Assembly: GCA_013377095.1 (NCBI GenBank)
Contig: JACAAY010000038.1
Location: forward strand, 1-44,480
Reading direction: 5' to 3'
From: Desulfuromonadales bacterium
Lineage (GTDB): Bacteria > Desulfobacterota > Desulfuromonadia > Geobacterales > Pseudopelobacteraceae
Length of the DNA: 44,480 nt
Position 1 is the first letter of the stretch; each line of letters opens with the position of its first letter. The position numbers and the translations under genes were made by a program. Below the pieces are notes generated by a model. That model was not told the DNA's origin and did no database searches. It saw only the letters and a program-made list of their open reading frames with translations. Shown here piece after piece: positions 1-9,124 of this stretch.

Positions 1-205
1 TCAGTATGTCACAAATTAAATAAAAACGAAATATTAAGTGTTACGTGGTACTAGGTCCGCCATTGTGTTTCTTTGTCCCATTTGGCCTGATTGCAACGCA
101 GGCATGGTGCAGGGATAAGAACGCTGACCGGGGGTGAAATGGTGAACCGCCATCAGGTGGGCAACGGTGAAGGTGAGATTCGGAGGGGCGGGACAAAGGG
201 CGCGA

Positions 206-409
206 TTACGTCGTAAGCGAACTGGCAAGCCGTTCCGACAGCAGCTGCCCTCCCACGCCGATATTGTCAAGCTCCAGTTCCCTGATCAGGACAACGAACT
301 TTTCCTGGGGAATGCCGGTTATGTCGCTTGCATCGCGGGTCAGTGTCTGTATCAACTGCGCTTTTTTATCTTTGGTGGTGGGTCCCAGTTCAATGGATAT
401 GATTGGCAT
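206..409 (-). CDS. 4-oxalocrotonate tautomerase-family small protein
   Basis: A 67-residue protein beginning MPIISIELGP, so that proline becomes residue 1 after Met removal, as in the tautomerase superfamily, where Pro-1 is the catalytic base. The pattern of an N-terminal beta strand, then a helix (about residues 15-33, KKAQLIQTLTRD) and a second beta strand around FVVLIREL, fits the 4-OT fold and its usual 60-70 residue length. The reading frame opens further upstream, but the ATG at 409 is chosen because it puts Pro second and has AAGGAG about 6 bases before it. It lies 50 bases after hldD on the same strand and may be co-transcribed. The substrate cannot be read from the sequence. Family assignment is fairly sure, function is not. 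Confidence 0.75.
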   Translation of the reverse strand: MPIISIELGPTTKDKKAQLIQTLTRDASDITGIPQEKFVVLIRELELDNIGVGGQLLSERLASSLTT

Positions 410-459
410 GACAATCTCCTTGCGCAAAACGCCGGTCAATCGGGGCAGTGCTGCTGGTC

Positions 460-1455
460 TCAGTCTCCCAGGCGCTTGCCGGGAACAAGATAATTTCTGA
501 CATAATCGGCCACCGCTTCCTCCACCGATGTAATTTCGCTCGTGAAGCCGGCGGCGCGGACCTTGGCGGTTTCGGCGCAGGTATGGTACTGATAGGTGTT
601 GCGAATTGCTTCCGGCATGTCAATATATTCGATGTTCATGGGACGGTCCATGGCATTGAACACGGCTGACGCCAACCGGTTCCAGCTGACTGTGTTGCCG
701 CCGCCGATGTTGAAGATGCCATTGGCCTGGCGGTTGTCCAGAAAGTGAATAGTGGCGGCCGCAGCGTCCTTGACGTAAATGAAGTCGCGGACCTGTTCGC
801 CGTCGGTGTAATCCGGGCGGTGTGATTTGAACAGCTTGAGCTGGCCGGTTGCCAGAATCTGCTCGTAGGCTTTCAGCACCAGGGAACGCATGTCACCTTT
901 GTGGTGTTCGTTGGGGCCAAAGACATTGAAGTACTTGAGCCCAACGATTTTGTCCAGCACCTTGTGCCGCAGCGCCCACAGGTCAAAGAGCTGTTTCGAA
1001 TAGCCGTACATGTTCATGGGGCGCAGCTGCGGCAGTTGTTCGTCGTCATCTTTGAAACCGTTCAGGCCGTCACCGTAGGTCGCTGCGCTGGAGGCGTAAA
1101 TGAAACGGGCATTGGCATCCAGGGCGGTCAGGGCCAGTTTGCGGGTGTACTCGAAGTTGTTTCTGATCAGATAGGTGGCGTCAAGTTCTGTTGTTGCGGA
1201 ACAGGCCCCCAGGTGGAAAATCGCCTCCAGCCCGCTGGAGCCGTGCAGCGGTTGTCGTTTTAGGGAGCCGCCGTCGAGCTGTGCTTCGAAGTCGTCTTTT
1301 TCCATGTAGTCCATGAAACGGAGCGGCGCGAGGTTTCTCCACTTGTCCGAATGTCCCAGATGATCAACCACCAGGATATCTTCCCGGCCGAGTTGATTGA
1401 GTTTGTTAATCACGGCACTGCCGATCAGGCCAGCGCCACCAGTCACGATAATCAT
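460..1455 (-). CDS. hldD: ADP-L-glycero-D-manno-heptose 6-epimerase
   Basis: A 331-residue extended short-chain dehydrogenase that converts ADP-D-glycero- to ADP-L-glycero-D-manno-heptose for the LPS inner core. Visible are the N-terminal Rossmann motif TGGAGLIGS (residues about 5-13), the active-site region SSAATYGDG, the catalytic YxxxK as YGYSK, and the family signature DYTDGEQVRDFIYVKD, which is characteristic of HldD. The length is close to the usual 310-330. The start at 1455 (MIIVTGG) is preferred over the longer frame because GGAG lies 6 bases upstream and the Rossmann strand normally begins at the N terminus. No other heptose gene is nearby, so it stands apart from the rest of the core pathway. 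Confidence is high. Confidence 0.93.
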   Translation of the reverse strand: MIIVTGGAGLIGSAVINKLNQLGREDILVVDHLGHSDKWRNLAPLRFMDYMEKDDFEAQLDGGSLKRQPLHGSSGLEAIFHLGACSATTELDATYLIRNNFEYTRKLALTALDANARFIYASSAATYGDGLNGFKDDDEQLPQLRPMNMYGYSKQLFDLWALRHKVLDKIVGLKYFNVFGPNEHHKGDMRSLVLKAYEQILATGQLKLFKSHRPDYTDGEQVRDFIYVKDAAAATIHFLDNRQANGIFNIGGGNTVSWNRLASAVFNAMDRPMNIEYIDMPEAIRNTYQYHTCAETAKVRAAGFTSEITSVEEAVADYVRNYLVPGKRLGD

Positions 1456-1536
1456 ACGTATCTCCATAAATGCTGGTGTAGGTACTGATCGTTCATACCC
1501 CATGAAGTAGCTTGTGTCAACCAGGCTGTTGACGCA

Positions 1537-2604
1537 CTACCTAACCCCGCCGATCCCCTCCCCTACCGATATCGGCTTCAAACCGCGCGACGCGAAAAGC
1601 TCTCTGAGTGCGGCCGCGGTGATATTCTTTTTCCAGCCGCCATGGAAATGATCAGCTGCCAGCAGCAGGCCTGCGGGACGTAGCAGAGCCGACAGGTTTC
1701 GCACGACGGTCTCAATCCGGTACGGCTGATGGATGATCGGCCCCCCCAGCAGACCGTTGCAGATGATCAGATCGAACCCGGCTCCATCCTCAGTAGGTGC
1801 GTGGCCGCTGTGGATACCCTCCAGATCCATCGACCGGAAAACCATGCCCCGCTGCAACCCTGCGCTGAAATGCTGCGTTAGTATAACTCTGAACTCAATC
1901 TGACGGGGCGTATCATGGGGAAAACAGGCATGGGCCGCTGCCCAGACTTCCAATGGGTCGAGCGACCATCCTTCCACCACATACCTTCCCGTCTGATTCC
2001 CTTGCTGCTGGATCAGCCGCACCAGCCCATAGGTAGCCGAGCCATCTCCACAGGCCACGTCCAGACAGCGCAGCACGTTTTTCTTCTGTTTTCGTTGTCC
2101 AAGCCATTCCCGCACATAGTCCGTCTGGGCCGGATAGCGGTCCGAGCCGCTGCCGTAAAAGCGTCGCGGCATGAATGACCAGCAGAGGAACTTTGTACGG
2201 AGTTCCGCATTGTACAGCAGTTGTTCCAGCAGAACGGAGGGGTTAACTGAATTGCCGCAAAAAGGGGGCAGAACAGTTGCCATGGCCGCCCAGCTGGAGG
2301 TGTTGCTGAACGGGCTGCTGGAGAGGATCGGCGGGAAGGTCAGGGCTGCGCGGTAAAATCGTTCAAAGACAGGTTTGATCTGAGCCAGCGGCAGCCAGAG
2401 TTCGCTCTGGTAGTTGATTTCCGGGGTGACAGACAGGTTAGGCGCAGGCCAGGGCGGTGGACATGCTTCGAGGTAGGCGTGGAACATGCCCCGCAGGCGG
2501 TGTATATCGCCGTGAAAAAGAAGCGGGTCAAGTTGGGGGACCAGGATGGTGGCAAGGTTTTTGGCAGCGACCCGCGGATCAAGGGAGGGTATGAAAGAAA
2601 ACAT
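1537..2604 (-). CDS. SAM-dependent methyltransferase-like protein next to mqnE
   Basis: A 355-residue protein with a class I methyltransferase domain in the C-terminal half. Motif I is LDVACGDGSATYGL (about residue 187 on), followed by an acidic segment SLDPLEVW and a motif IV-like FDLIICNGLLGG. A late hydrophobic strand (LRPAGLLLAADHF) fits the fold. The layout resembles CheR-like or stand-alone methyltransferases, but no chemotaxis partner is present. The N-terminal 170 residues are aromatic- and proline-rich and I do not recognise them. It starts 9 bases after the mqnE stop with no clear Shine-Dalgarno, which suggests translational coupling. The link to menaquinone synthesis rests only on position. 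The substrate is unknown. Confidence 0.7.
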   Translation of the reverse strand: MFSFIPSLDPRVAAKNLATILVPQLDPLLFHGDIHRLRGMFHAYLEACPPPWPAPNLSVTPEINYQSELWLPLAQIKPVFERFYRAALTFPPILSSSPFSNTSSWAAMATVLPPFCGNSVNPSVLLEQLLYNAELRTKFLCWSFMPRRFYGSGSDRYPAQTDYVREWLGQRKQKKNVLRCLDVACGDGSATYGLVRLIQQQGNQTGRYVVEGWSLDPLEVWAAAHACFPHDTPRQIEFRVILTQHFSAGLQRGMVFRSMDLEGIHSGHAPTEDGAGFDLIICNGLLGGPIIHQPYRIETVVRNLSALLRPAGLLLAADHFHGGWKKNITAAALRELFASRGLKPISVGEGIGGVR

Positions 2605-2613
2605 CGGGACGGT

Positions 2614-3693
<1,080 letters not shown>

Positions 3694-3726
3694 GGGGGCA
3701 AGTCTACGTTAATCAGAGGAGGTTGT

Positions 3727-4758
3727 TCAAGGTTTTTGTCGGGCAGCCTGGGGGGTAATGGCGGTACTGCTCACGACCGGCTTGTCGGCCAGCAGGACGT
3801 TGTTGCGCCCGGTCTGTTTGACCCGGTACAGCGCCTCGTCGGCGCGCTTCAGCAGGCTTTCTTCCGTGTCCCGCACATCGGCTTCGGCAACTCCGATGGA
3901 CAGGGTCGCCGTAACCGGTATGTCGTCAAGCAGAAAGCGGCTTTCGCGCAGGCTGTTGCAGAGTTTCCAGGCCACATCCGAGGCGATGTGGGCATCGGCT
4001 TTGATCAGGATCAGGGAAAACTCATCGCCGCCAAATCGCGCCAGAAAGTCGCTGCTGCGTAGCGACTCCCTGATCTTGAACGCCACTCCCTTCAAGATCC
4101 GGTCACCGGCAGGATGGCCATAGGTATCGTTGATATCCTTGAAGTTATCAAGGTCGATCATCATCAGGGAAAAGGCCTGATTGTAACGCTTCAGAATGTC
4201 GAGCGATTCAGTTAGTTTCTCATCGAAATAGGCCCGGTTTGCCAGTTGGGTCAGTCCATCGATGCGCACTGCTGTGCGCAGGTTTTCGATCTGCAGCCTC
4301 TGTTCGGCCAGAACTTCCTGAGAGCTGGCCAGTTCCCCCTTCAGGTTGGTGTTGCTGTCAATGACCCGGTCTATCTCGCGCATCAGAATCTGATGGGCAT
4401 CCGTCAGGTCCAGATTGTCAAAGCTGCCCTTGACACTGTCCAGAGCCAGGGAGGAGTCGCTGGCCGCCTTGTCGGTCCGTTGAATGGTCTTTGCCACGCT
4501 GAGGAGAATGTTCCTGATGGTCTGGGCGGAATCGCTGATCTGCTGCTCGCGTGGATCAATGTTTGGTGTGACGGTTTCCCGCAGAGGGGGATTGCTTTTT
4601 TTACGGAACAGGCAGGTAAAGGGTAACGCGGCGATTCTGACAAGTTCATTAAGCAGCCGGTTGATCTCATCCAGATCTATTAACCTGACCAGGGGATACA
4701 GGACCAGGCCGATAATGACGCCACCGCAAAACATGAGAATGTAGGCTGTCAATGTCAT
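3727..4758 (-). CDS. membrane-anchored diguanylate cyclase (GGDEF)
   Basis: A 343-residue protein that should make cyclic di-GMP from two GTP. An N-terminal hydrophobic helix (about residues 3-25) anchors it in the inner membrane. A helical, probably coiled-coil linker (about 75-165) joins it to a C-terminal GGDEF domain beginning near DGLTQLANR. The active-site loop is FGGDEF. An inhibitory I-site RSSD sits exactly five residues before GGDEF, so product inhibition is expected. There is no EAL domain and no recognisable sensor domain, so the input signal is unclear. A sigma-70-like promoter lies just upstream. The next gene in the opposite direction encodes an MshEN-type protein, a fold known to bind cyclic di-GMP in some proteins. 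Confidence 0.92.
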   Translation of the reverse strand: MTLTAYILMFCGGVIIGLVLYPLVRLIDLDEINRLLNELVRIAALPFTCLFRKKSNPPLRETVTPNIDPREQQISDSAQTIRNILLSVAKTIQRTDKAASDSSLALDSVKGSFDNLDLTDAHQILMREIDRVIDSNTNLKGELASSQEVLAEQRLQIENLRTAVRIDGLTQLANRAYFDEKLTESLDILKRYNQAFSLMMIDLDNFKDINDTYGHPAGDRILKGVAFKIRESLRSSDFLARFGGDEFSLILIKADAHIASDVAWKLCNSLRESRFLLDDIPVTATLSIGVAEADVRDTEESLLKRADEALYRVKQTGRNNVLLADKPVVSSTAITPQAARQKP

Positions 4759-4812
4759 GGATGTTTTCCTTCTGGTCGGTGAAAAGGTGGGATAAATACT
4801 TGTCAGAACGAT

Positions 4813-4840
4813 ATTGTAGCTGTTTTTGTCGAGGTATCAA
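4813..4840 (-). promoter_or_regulatory. sigma-70-like promoter of the GGDEF gene
   Basis: On the minus strand, TTGATA (4840-4835) and TACAAT (4818-4813) are separated by 16 bases. This matches the -35/-10 consensus at most positions and lies about 55 bases before the start codon at 4758. Predicted from sequence only. Confidence 0.55.
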
Positions 4841-5175
4841 GCATTAATTCCAAACGTGGTCATCGGCGCTGCAATAGCTCTTGCGTCACCATGCCGCATA
4901 TACTATTTTGGCAATTAAATCGGTGCGAACTCAATGACTTGATCTCAGCAACCAGGCTTATAACAACTGTTCCGTTTGCCCGATCGTTTTCAATGTATAC
5001 GAAGGGCTCAAGAGCGAGCTATGGCGTTCCGGTAGGAGGTAGGAGTAGAGGATCTACTGCCGGAATATCTTCAATGACAAGGCTGCTGTCAGTTCTCAAC
5101 TCGATACTATCAGTTGCAGAAACTACATTAGGAATTACTATTGACCTGACACCCCGTTGAACCGAGGAGGGAATA
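4841..5175. other. intergenic stretch with possible decayed reading frame
   Basis: No intact gene is supported here. Read on the minus strand, one frame runs from about 5160 to 4866 and is interrupted by a single TAG at 5021-5019. The part before the stop reads like a protein C terminus (...ELRTDSSLVIEDIPAVDP). The part after it continues in the same frame (EPFVYIENDRANGTVVISL) to a TGA. This could be the relic of a gene with a nonsense mutation, but the plus strand also has an 89-codon open frame here, so neither is secure. A weak plus-strand promoter candidate for the following gene is TTGCAG (5114-5119), 16 bases, TACTAT (5136-5141). Confidence 0.3.
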
Positions 5176-6063
5176 ATGCAGATCAAGGAAAAAATAAGGC
5201 TGGGGGAAATTCTCATCCAGCAGAAGATACTGACACCGCTTATCGTTGAGCGGATCATCCGGGTCGCTAACGTCACCCATCGACGCTTCGGCCAGACTCT
5301 GGAAGACCTTGGCCTCATCACCGGTGAGGAAATCGCTCAGGCGCTTGCGATCCAGCTTGACCACAAGATCGTCACAGACATCTGCCGGTTCTCAATTCCC
5401 CAGGAGGTGCTCCGGCTTGTCACGGTGGAGAGCGCCTTTGAGAACCGGGTGTTTCCGCTCGGGGTCCAAGATGGGAGTCTGGCTCTTGCCATGGCCGATC
5501 CCACCAATACTGACATTGTCTGTGCCCTCGCCGCGAGCACGAACATGCGGGTAGTCCCGTTCATCGCCACTACCCAGGACATCATGAAGGCGATTTCGAA
5601 GAACTACCTCGGTGAGTTGCTCAAATCGTGTTCGAACTCGATCCTGGTGGTAGAAACCAACCACCGGGTGCGGGAAACGGTGGTCTCTCCGCTGACCAAG
5701 GAGGGGTACGTGGTCGTGGAGGCAGTCGATGCGACCGATGGCTTCCAGCAGGCGCTTCTTCACCTCCCTAGCTTGGTGCTTACTGCCAAGGAGATGCCGG
5801 ACGGCGATGGCTATTCCTTCTTCACTACACTGCAAGGAGTGGCGGAGACCCGTCGGATTCCCTTTATTCTCCTCTCCCAGCGGGCGACCGAGGCAGAGGA
5901 GGCAATGGCGTTGAAGCGGGGGTTCTTTGATTGCATCCCGATGCCGGCCAAGGATATTACTCTGGTGAGCCGGGTGGGACGCGCCATGGCTGCGGGGAAG
6001 TCGTATGTCCCCTATCGTCCGAAGGCGCAACAATCTGAAGATCGGCTGACATGGCCGGCGTGA
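5176..6063 (+). CDS. MshEN/GspE-N domain fused to a degenerate receiver
   Basis: A 295-residue two-domain protein. Residues about 5-150 match the N-terminal domain of type II secretion/type IV pilus ATPases (GspE-N or MshEN), with paired motifs RLGEILIQQKILT and RFGQTLEDLGLIT...ALAIQ and the later LALAMADPTN...IATTQDI..AI segment. In some MshEN proteins such paired motifs bind cyclic di-GMP. Residues about 157-275 fold like a CheY receiver (ILVVET...GYVVVEAVDA...MPDGDGY...ILLS). The phosphoacceptor Asp is replaced by Ala in LVLTAKEMP, only one acidic residue is left in VVET, and the conserved Lys near the end (usually KP) reads MP. Phosphorylation is therefore unlikely. There is no ATPase domain. 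GAGGAGGG precedes the ATG. It is probably a ligand-responsive adaptor, with unknown partners. Confidence 0.85.
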   Translation: MQIKEKIRLGEILIQQKILTPLIVERIIRVANVTHRRFGQTLEDLGLITGEEIAQALAIQLDHKIVTDICRFSIPQEVLRLVTVESAFENRVFPLGVQDGSLALAMADPTNTDIVCALAASTNMRVVPFIATTQDIMKAISKNYLGELLKSCSNSILVVETNHRVRETVVSPLTKEGYVVVEAVDATDGFQQALLHLPSLVLTAKEMPDGDGYSFFTTLQGVAETRRIPFILLSQRATEAEEAMALKRGFFDCIPMPAKDITLVSRVGRAMAAGKSYVPYRPKAQQSEDRLTWPA

Positions 6064-6150
6064 GAGTTACTTCCAATTGATTGTCCACCAACAGCATGCC
6101 ACCCAGCTTCACTACGATTTCCGTCTCAAACATGACAGCGGTTTCAAATC
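6062..6150 (+). pseudogene. relic of a LigD-type 3'-phosphoesterase domain
   Basis: Directly after the preceding stop codon, frame +2 reads IVHQQHATQLHYDFRLKHDSG. This matches the start of the 3'-phosphoesterase (PE) domain of bacterial DNA ligase D and stand-alone PE proteins, where the H-x5-HYDFRL block carries two metal-binding or catalytic histidines and an aspartate. The match lasts about 25 residues. The frame then runs into the hcp terminator hairpin and the antisense of hcp, and the rest of the domain and any start signal are missing. The fragment is too short to work and is best read as the remains of a gene removed by deletion. The motif is distinctive, but the call rests on one short stretch. 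Confidence 0.6.
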
Positions 6151-6187
6151 AAAAAAGCGCCCCTGCTGGAGTCTCCAGCGGGGGCGC
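6151..6187 (-). terminator. rho-independent terminator of hcp
   Basis: A 14-15 bp GC-rich hairpin lies at 6157-6187 (arms GCGCCCCTGCTGGAG and CTCCAGCGGGGGCGC, one G-U type pair). On the minus strand it is followed by six T (6156-6151). It lies 28 bases past the hcp stop. Confidence 0.85.
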
Positions 6188-6214
6188 GTGCGTACAGACT
6201 CAATCCATCAAAAC

Positions 6215-7810
6215 CTACCCCAGAATGGCCTTGATATCAGCTTCGGCCGTGGTAATCGGACCGATGTTGAAGTTCTCAACCAGGAAGTTGAGTACGTTGG
6301 GGGTGATGAAGGCCGGCAGGGTCGGGCCCAGCTTGATGTTCTTGATGCCCAGGTGCAGCAGGGTCAGGAGAATTACGACCGCCTTCTGCTCGTACCAGGA
6401 GAGGATCATGGAGAGCGGCAGGTCATTGACCCCGCACTCGAAGGCGCCTGCCAGGGCCACGGCGATCTGGATGGCCGAGTAGGCGTCGTTGCACTGGCCG
6501 ACGTCAAGAAGGCGCGGGATGCCGCCGATGTCGCCGAACTCCAGTTTGTTGAAGCGGTATTTACCGCAGGCCAGGGTCAGGATGACCGTGTCACTGGGGA
6601 GCTTCTCGGCGAATTCGGTGTAGTAGTTGCGTCCCGATTTGGCGCCGTCGCAGCCGCCGATCAGGAAGAAGTGCTTGATGGCGCCGCTCTTGACCGCGGC
6701 GATGACCTTGTCTGCCACGCCCAGTACGGCGTTGTGGCCGAAACCGGTCAGGATTTCCTGGCCCGGATTCTCGGGCAGCGCGGGAAGAGAGAGGGCTTTG
6801 TTGATCACCGGGGAGAAGTCCCAGCCTTCGATGTGCGTGATTCCCGGCCAGGCTACCAGCCCCCAGGTGAAGAGGCGGTCGGTATAGGAGTCGGCCGGTT
6901 TCTGGATGCAGTTGGTGTTGAAGATGATCGCGCCGGGGAAGGTGGCGAATTCCTTGGCCTGGTCCTGCCAGGCGCCACCGAAGTTGCCCACCAGATGAGC
7001 GTATTTCTTCAGGCCGGGGTAGCCGTGGGCCGGCAGCATCTCGCCGTGGGTATAGACGTTGACGCCCTTGCCTTCGGTCTGCTTGAGGATCTCCTCCAGC
7101 ATTTTCAGGTCATGGCCGGAAACCAGGATGGCTTTGCCGGCTTTGGTGCCCAGCTGGACCGGTGTGGGAACCGGGTGGCCGTAGGTGTCGGTGTGGGCGG
7201 TGTTGAGCAGGCCCATGACGGTCAGGTTGTGTTTGCCGCACTCCATGGAAAGACCGACGAAGTCCATCAGGCCAAGGGCGGGATCGGTGGTGGCGGCCAG
7301 CGCCTTCTGGAAGAAGGCCATGACCTCGTCATCACTGCGGCCCAGGATCATGGCGTGATCCATGTAGGCGGCCATGCCCTTCAGTCCATACATGAGGATT
7401 TCGATGACGGAGCGGATATCTTCGTTTTCATGCTGAGCGTTGATGCCGTAGGCTTCGCCCTGTGCTATCTGTCCTGCAAGGTCGGCTGCCGGCTGCCAGG
7501 CAGCAACCTCACACGGGATGGCTGCTCCGGATAGTGACTTGGCTTTTTCCTTCAATTCATAACAGCGTGTGATCAGCCCGCTGATCCGGGTAGGTTCAAA
7601 GTCAACGTTGGTGACCGTAGTGAAGAGACCCTCGATGGTGAAGCGGTCGATCTCGGCGTTCCGACCGATCTTGTCGGCGTAGAGCGCCAGGCTCTTCAGG
7701 CCGTACAGCAGGTGGTCCTGCAGGGTTGCAACTTCAGGTTTTTTTCCGCATACGCCGGAGATGTTACAGCCGGTTCCATGTGCTGCCTGCTCGCATTGGT
7801 TACAGAACAT
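6215..7810 (-). CDS. hcp: hybrid-cluster protein / hydroxylamine reductase, class I
   Basis: A 531-residue cytoplasmic Fe-S protein of the Hcp family, linked to hydroxylamine reduction and to nitric oxide metabolism under nitrosative stress. The N-terminal cysteine motif is C3-X2-C6-X8-C15-X5-C21 (MFCNQCEQAAHGTGC...). This is the compact spacing of class I proteins with a [4Fe-4S] proximal cluster, unlike the wider spacing of the E. coli class II protein. Hybrid-cluster ligands are visible in HGEMLPAHGYP, FNTNCIQKP, GGCDGAKSGR and LACGKYRFNKLEFGDIGGIPRLLDVGQCND. Length is typical. AGGAGG lies before the ATG. It is divergent from the DUF362/ferredoxin gene with a TTGAC-N4-GTCAA palindrome between them, and it ends at a strong terminator, so it is probably monocistronic. 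Confidence 0.96.
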   Translation of the reverse strand: MFCNQCEQAAHGTGCNISGVCGKKPEVATLQDHLLYGLKSLALYADKIGRNAEIDRFTIEGLFTTVTNVDFEPTRISGLITRCYELKEKAKSLSGAAIPCEVAAWQPAADLAGQIAQGEAYGINAQHENEDIRSVIEILMYGLKGMAAYMDHAMILGRSDDEVMAFFQKALAATTDPALGLMDFVGLSMECGKHNLTVMGLLNTAHTDTYGHPVPTPVQLGTKAGKAILVSGHDLKMLEEILKQTEGKGVNVYTHGEMLPAHGYPGLKKYAHLVGNFGGAWQDQAKEFATFPGAIIFNTNCIQKPADSYTDRLFTWGLVAWPGITHIEGWDFSPVINKALSLPALPENPGQEILTGFGHNAVLGVADKVIAAVKSGAIKHFFLIGGCDGAKSGRNYYTEFAEKLPSDTVILTLACGKYRFNKLEFGDIGGIPRLLDVGQCNDAYSAIQIAVALAGAFECGVNDLPLSMILSWYEQKAVVILLTLLHLGIKNIKLGPTLPAFITPNVLNFLVENFNIGPITTAEADIKAILG

Positions 7811-7902
7811 TCTTTGTTCCTCCTGTGGGGTATTGATGTATTCTTCCGTGAGGTGAATTCCGTTTTATGGTATGAACGTATGTGAAAAAGCCTACTGCAA
7901 CC

Positions 7903-7916
7903 TTGACCTTTGTCAA
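7903..7916. promoter_or_regulatory. CRP/FNR-family (HcpR-like) operator between hcp and DUF362 gene
   Basis: TTGAC-CTTT-GTCAA is a perfect inverted repeat, of the kind bound by CRP/FNR-family regulators. Regulators of this family (HcpR) are known to control hcp genes in anaerobic deltaproteobacteria. Its centre is about 99 bases before the hcp ATG. If it acts at -41.5, hcp transcription would start near 7868 with TACGTT (7880-7875) as a weak -10. It is also only about 36 bases before the divergent ATG at 7946, so it could affect both genes. The binding protein is not in the window. Confidence 0.6.
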
Positions 7917-7945
7917 TTTATCATACATTTCGGGAGGTAGTACGT

Positions 7946-9049
7946 ATGTCCACCGTTTTTTTCGCAGATATGCGGGCCGGTCAGAAGGAAAACCTGTTCG
8001 ACAAGATCTCCAAACTGCTCACACTGTGCGGTCTTGGGCAACGGGTGTGCGAGGGGGACCTGACCGCCGTCAAGATCCATTTCGGCGAGAAGGGCAACCA
8101 CAGTTTTATCCGGCCGATCTTTGCCCGGCGGGTGGTGGAGGAGATCAAAAAGCTGGGAGCCAAACCGTTTTTGACCGATTCATCCACCCTCTATCCCGGC
8201 CAGCGTAAGGAGGCGGTATCGGCCCTGACCTGTGGGATCGAGAACGGCTTTGGCTATGCCTGCGTTGGCGCGCCGCTGATCATCAGCGATGGCCTGCGCG
8301 GTGTGACCGAAACCGAGGTAGCCGTTCAGGGCGAACTGCTCAGCTCCGTCTTTCTCGGTACGGAGATTGTTGAGGCAGACTCGCTGGTCTGTCTGTCCCA
8401 TTTCAAGTGTCACGAGCTGACCGGATTCGGCGGTGCCATCAAGAATCTGGGCATGGGCTGTGCCAGTCGCAAGGGGAAACTGGTTCAGCACTCCACCGTT
8501 GCTCCGGTGGTGTCGGTCAAGCATTGCACCGGCTGCGGCGCCTGCCCCAGATCCTGCGCCCATGACGCCATCATTATTACCGATGGAATTGCCTTCATCG
8601 ATCCGGCCAGATGCGTCGGCTGCAGCCGTTGCATCTCGGTTTGCCCGGTCAAGGCCATCAATGTCCAGTGGAACGAGGCGGCCGAACTGGTGATGAAGAA
8701 AATGGCCGAGTATGCCAGGGGCGCCGTAACCGGCAAGCAGGAACGGATGGTTTATCTCAACTTTATCACCCAGGTCTCGCCGGCCTGCGACTGCTACGGC
8801 CATTCCGACGCTCCCATCGTCAACGACATCGGTCTCTGTGCTTCCATCGATCCGGTGGCTGTTGACCAGGCCTGCGCCGACCTGGTCAATTCGGTACGCG
8901 GCAACCAGGGCTCGGCACTCACCAGCGGCTTTGAGCCGGGGCAGGACAAGTTCCGCGGTGTCCACCCGAGTATTCCCTGGGAGGTGCAGCTGGAGCATGG
9001 CGAAAAGGTGGGGCTGGGGAGCAGGAAGTATGAGCTGGTGAAGATCTGA
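7946..9049 (+). CDS. DUF362 protein with two [4Fe-4S] ferredoxin motifs
   Basis: A 367-residue protein with an N-terminal DUF362 domain (about residues 1-180, including AVKIHFGEKGN and LSHFKCHELTGFGGAIKNLGMGC). Inserted ferredoxin-type motifs follow: CTGCGACPRSC (about residue 194) and CVGCSRCISVCP (about 223). DUF362 then resumes (DCYGHSDAPIVNDIGLCAS...DPVAVDQACADLVN). Such proteins are widespread in anaerobes and are thought to act in electron transfer or Fe-S handling; no reaction is established here. There is no signal peptide. The ATG at 7946 is chosen over an upstream in-frame start because GGGAGGT lies correctly before it. It is divergent from hcp with a shared regulatory gap, so it could supply electrons to Hcp, which is inference from position. 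Confidence 0.85.
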   Translation: MSTVFFADMRAGQKENLFDKISKLLTLCGLGQRVCEGDLTAVKIHFGEKGNHSFIRPIFARRVVEEIKKLGAKPFLTDSSTLYPGQRKEAVSALTCGIENGFGYACVGAPLIISDGLRGVTETEVAVQGELLSSVFLGTEIVEADSLVCLSHFKCHELTGFGGAIKNLGMGCASRKGKLVQHSTVAPVVSVKHCTGCGACPRSCAHDAIIITDGIAFIDPARCVGCSRCISVCPVKAINVQWNEAAELVMKKMAEYARGAVTGKQERMVYLNFITQVSPACDCYGHSDAPIVNDIGLCASIDPVAVDQACADLVNSVRGNQGSALTSGFEPGQDKFRGVHPSIPWEVQLEHGEKVGLGSRKYELVKI

Positions 9050-9124
9050 CGGGATGCAACAGTTGATCCTGGTTCTGGACTGATCACGCGTTTGTTGTGG
9101 TGTGCAGTGGCAGGCAGGTGCAGG

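Noticed and set aside
34..270. 78-codon minus-strand frame at the window edge
   Set aside because: It overlaps the tautomerase gene in another frame, has no ribosome site or known family, and its composition is not protein-like. Bases 1-205 hold no supported feature.
4891..5160. 89-codon plus-strand frame before the MshEN-receiver gene
   Set aside because: It has no Shine-Dalgarno and no family resemblance, and it competes with a more protein-like frame on the other strand.
6077..7534. 485-codon plus-strand frame opposite hcp
   Set aside because: Only its first 25 residues (the LigD relic) look real. The rest is antisense to hcp and crosses the hcp terminator.
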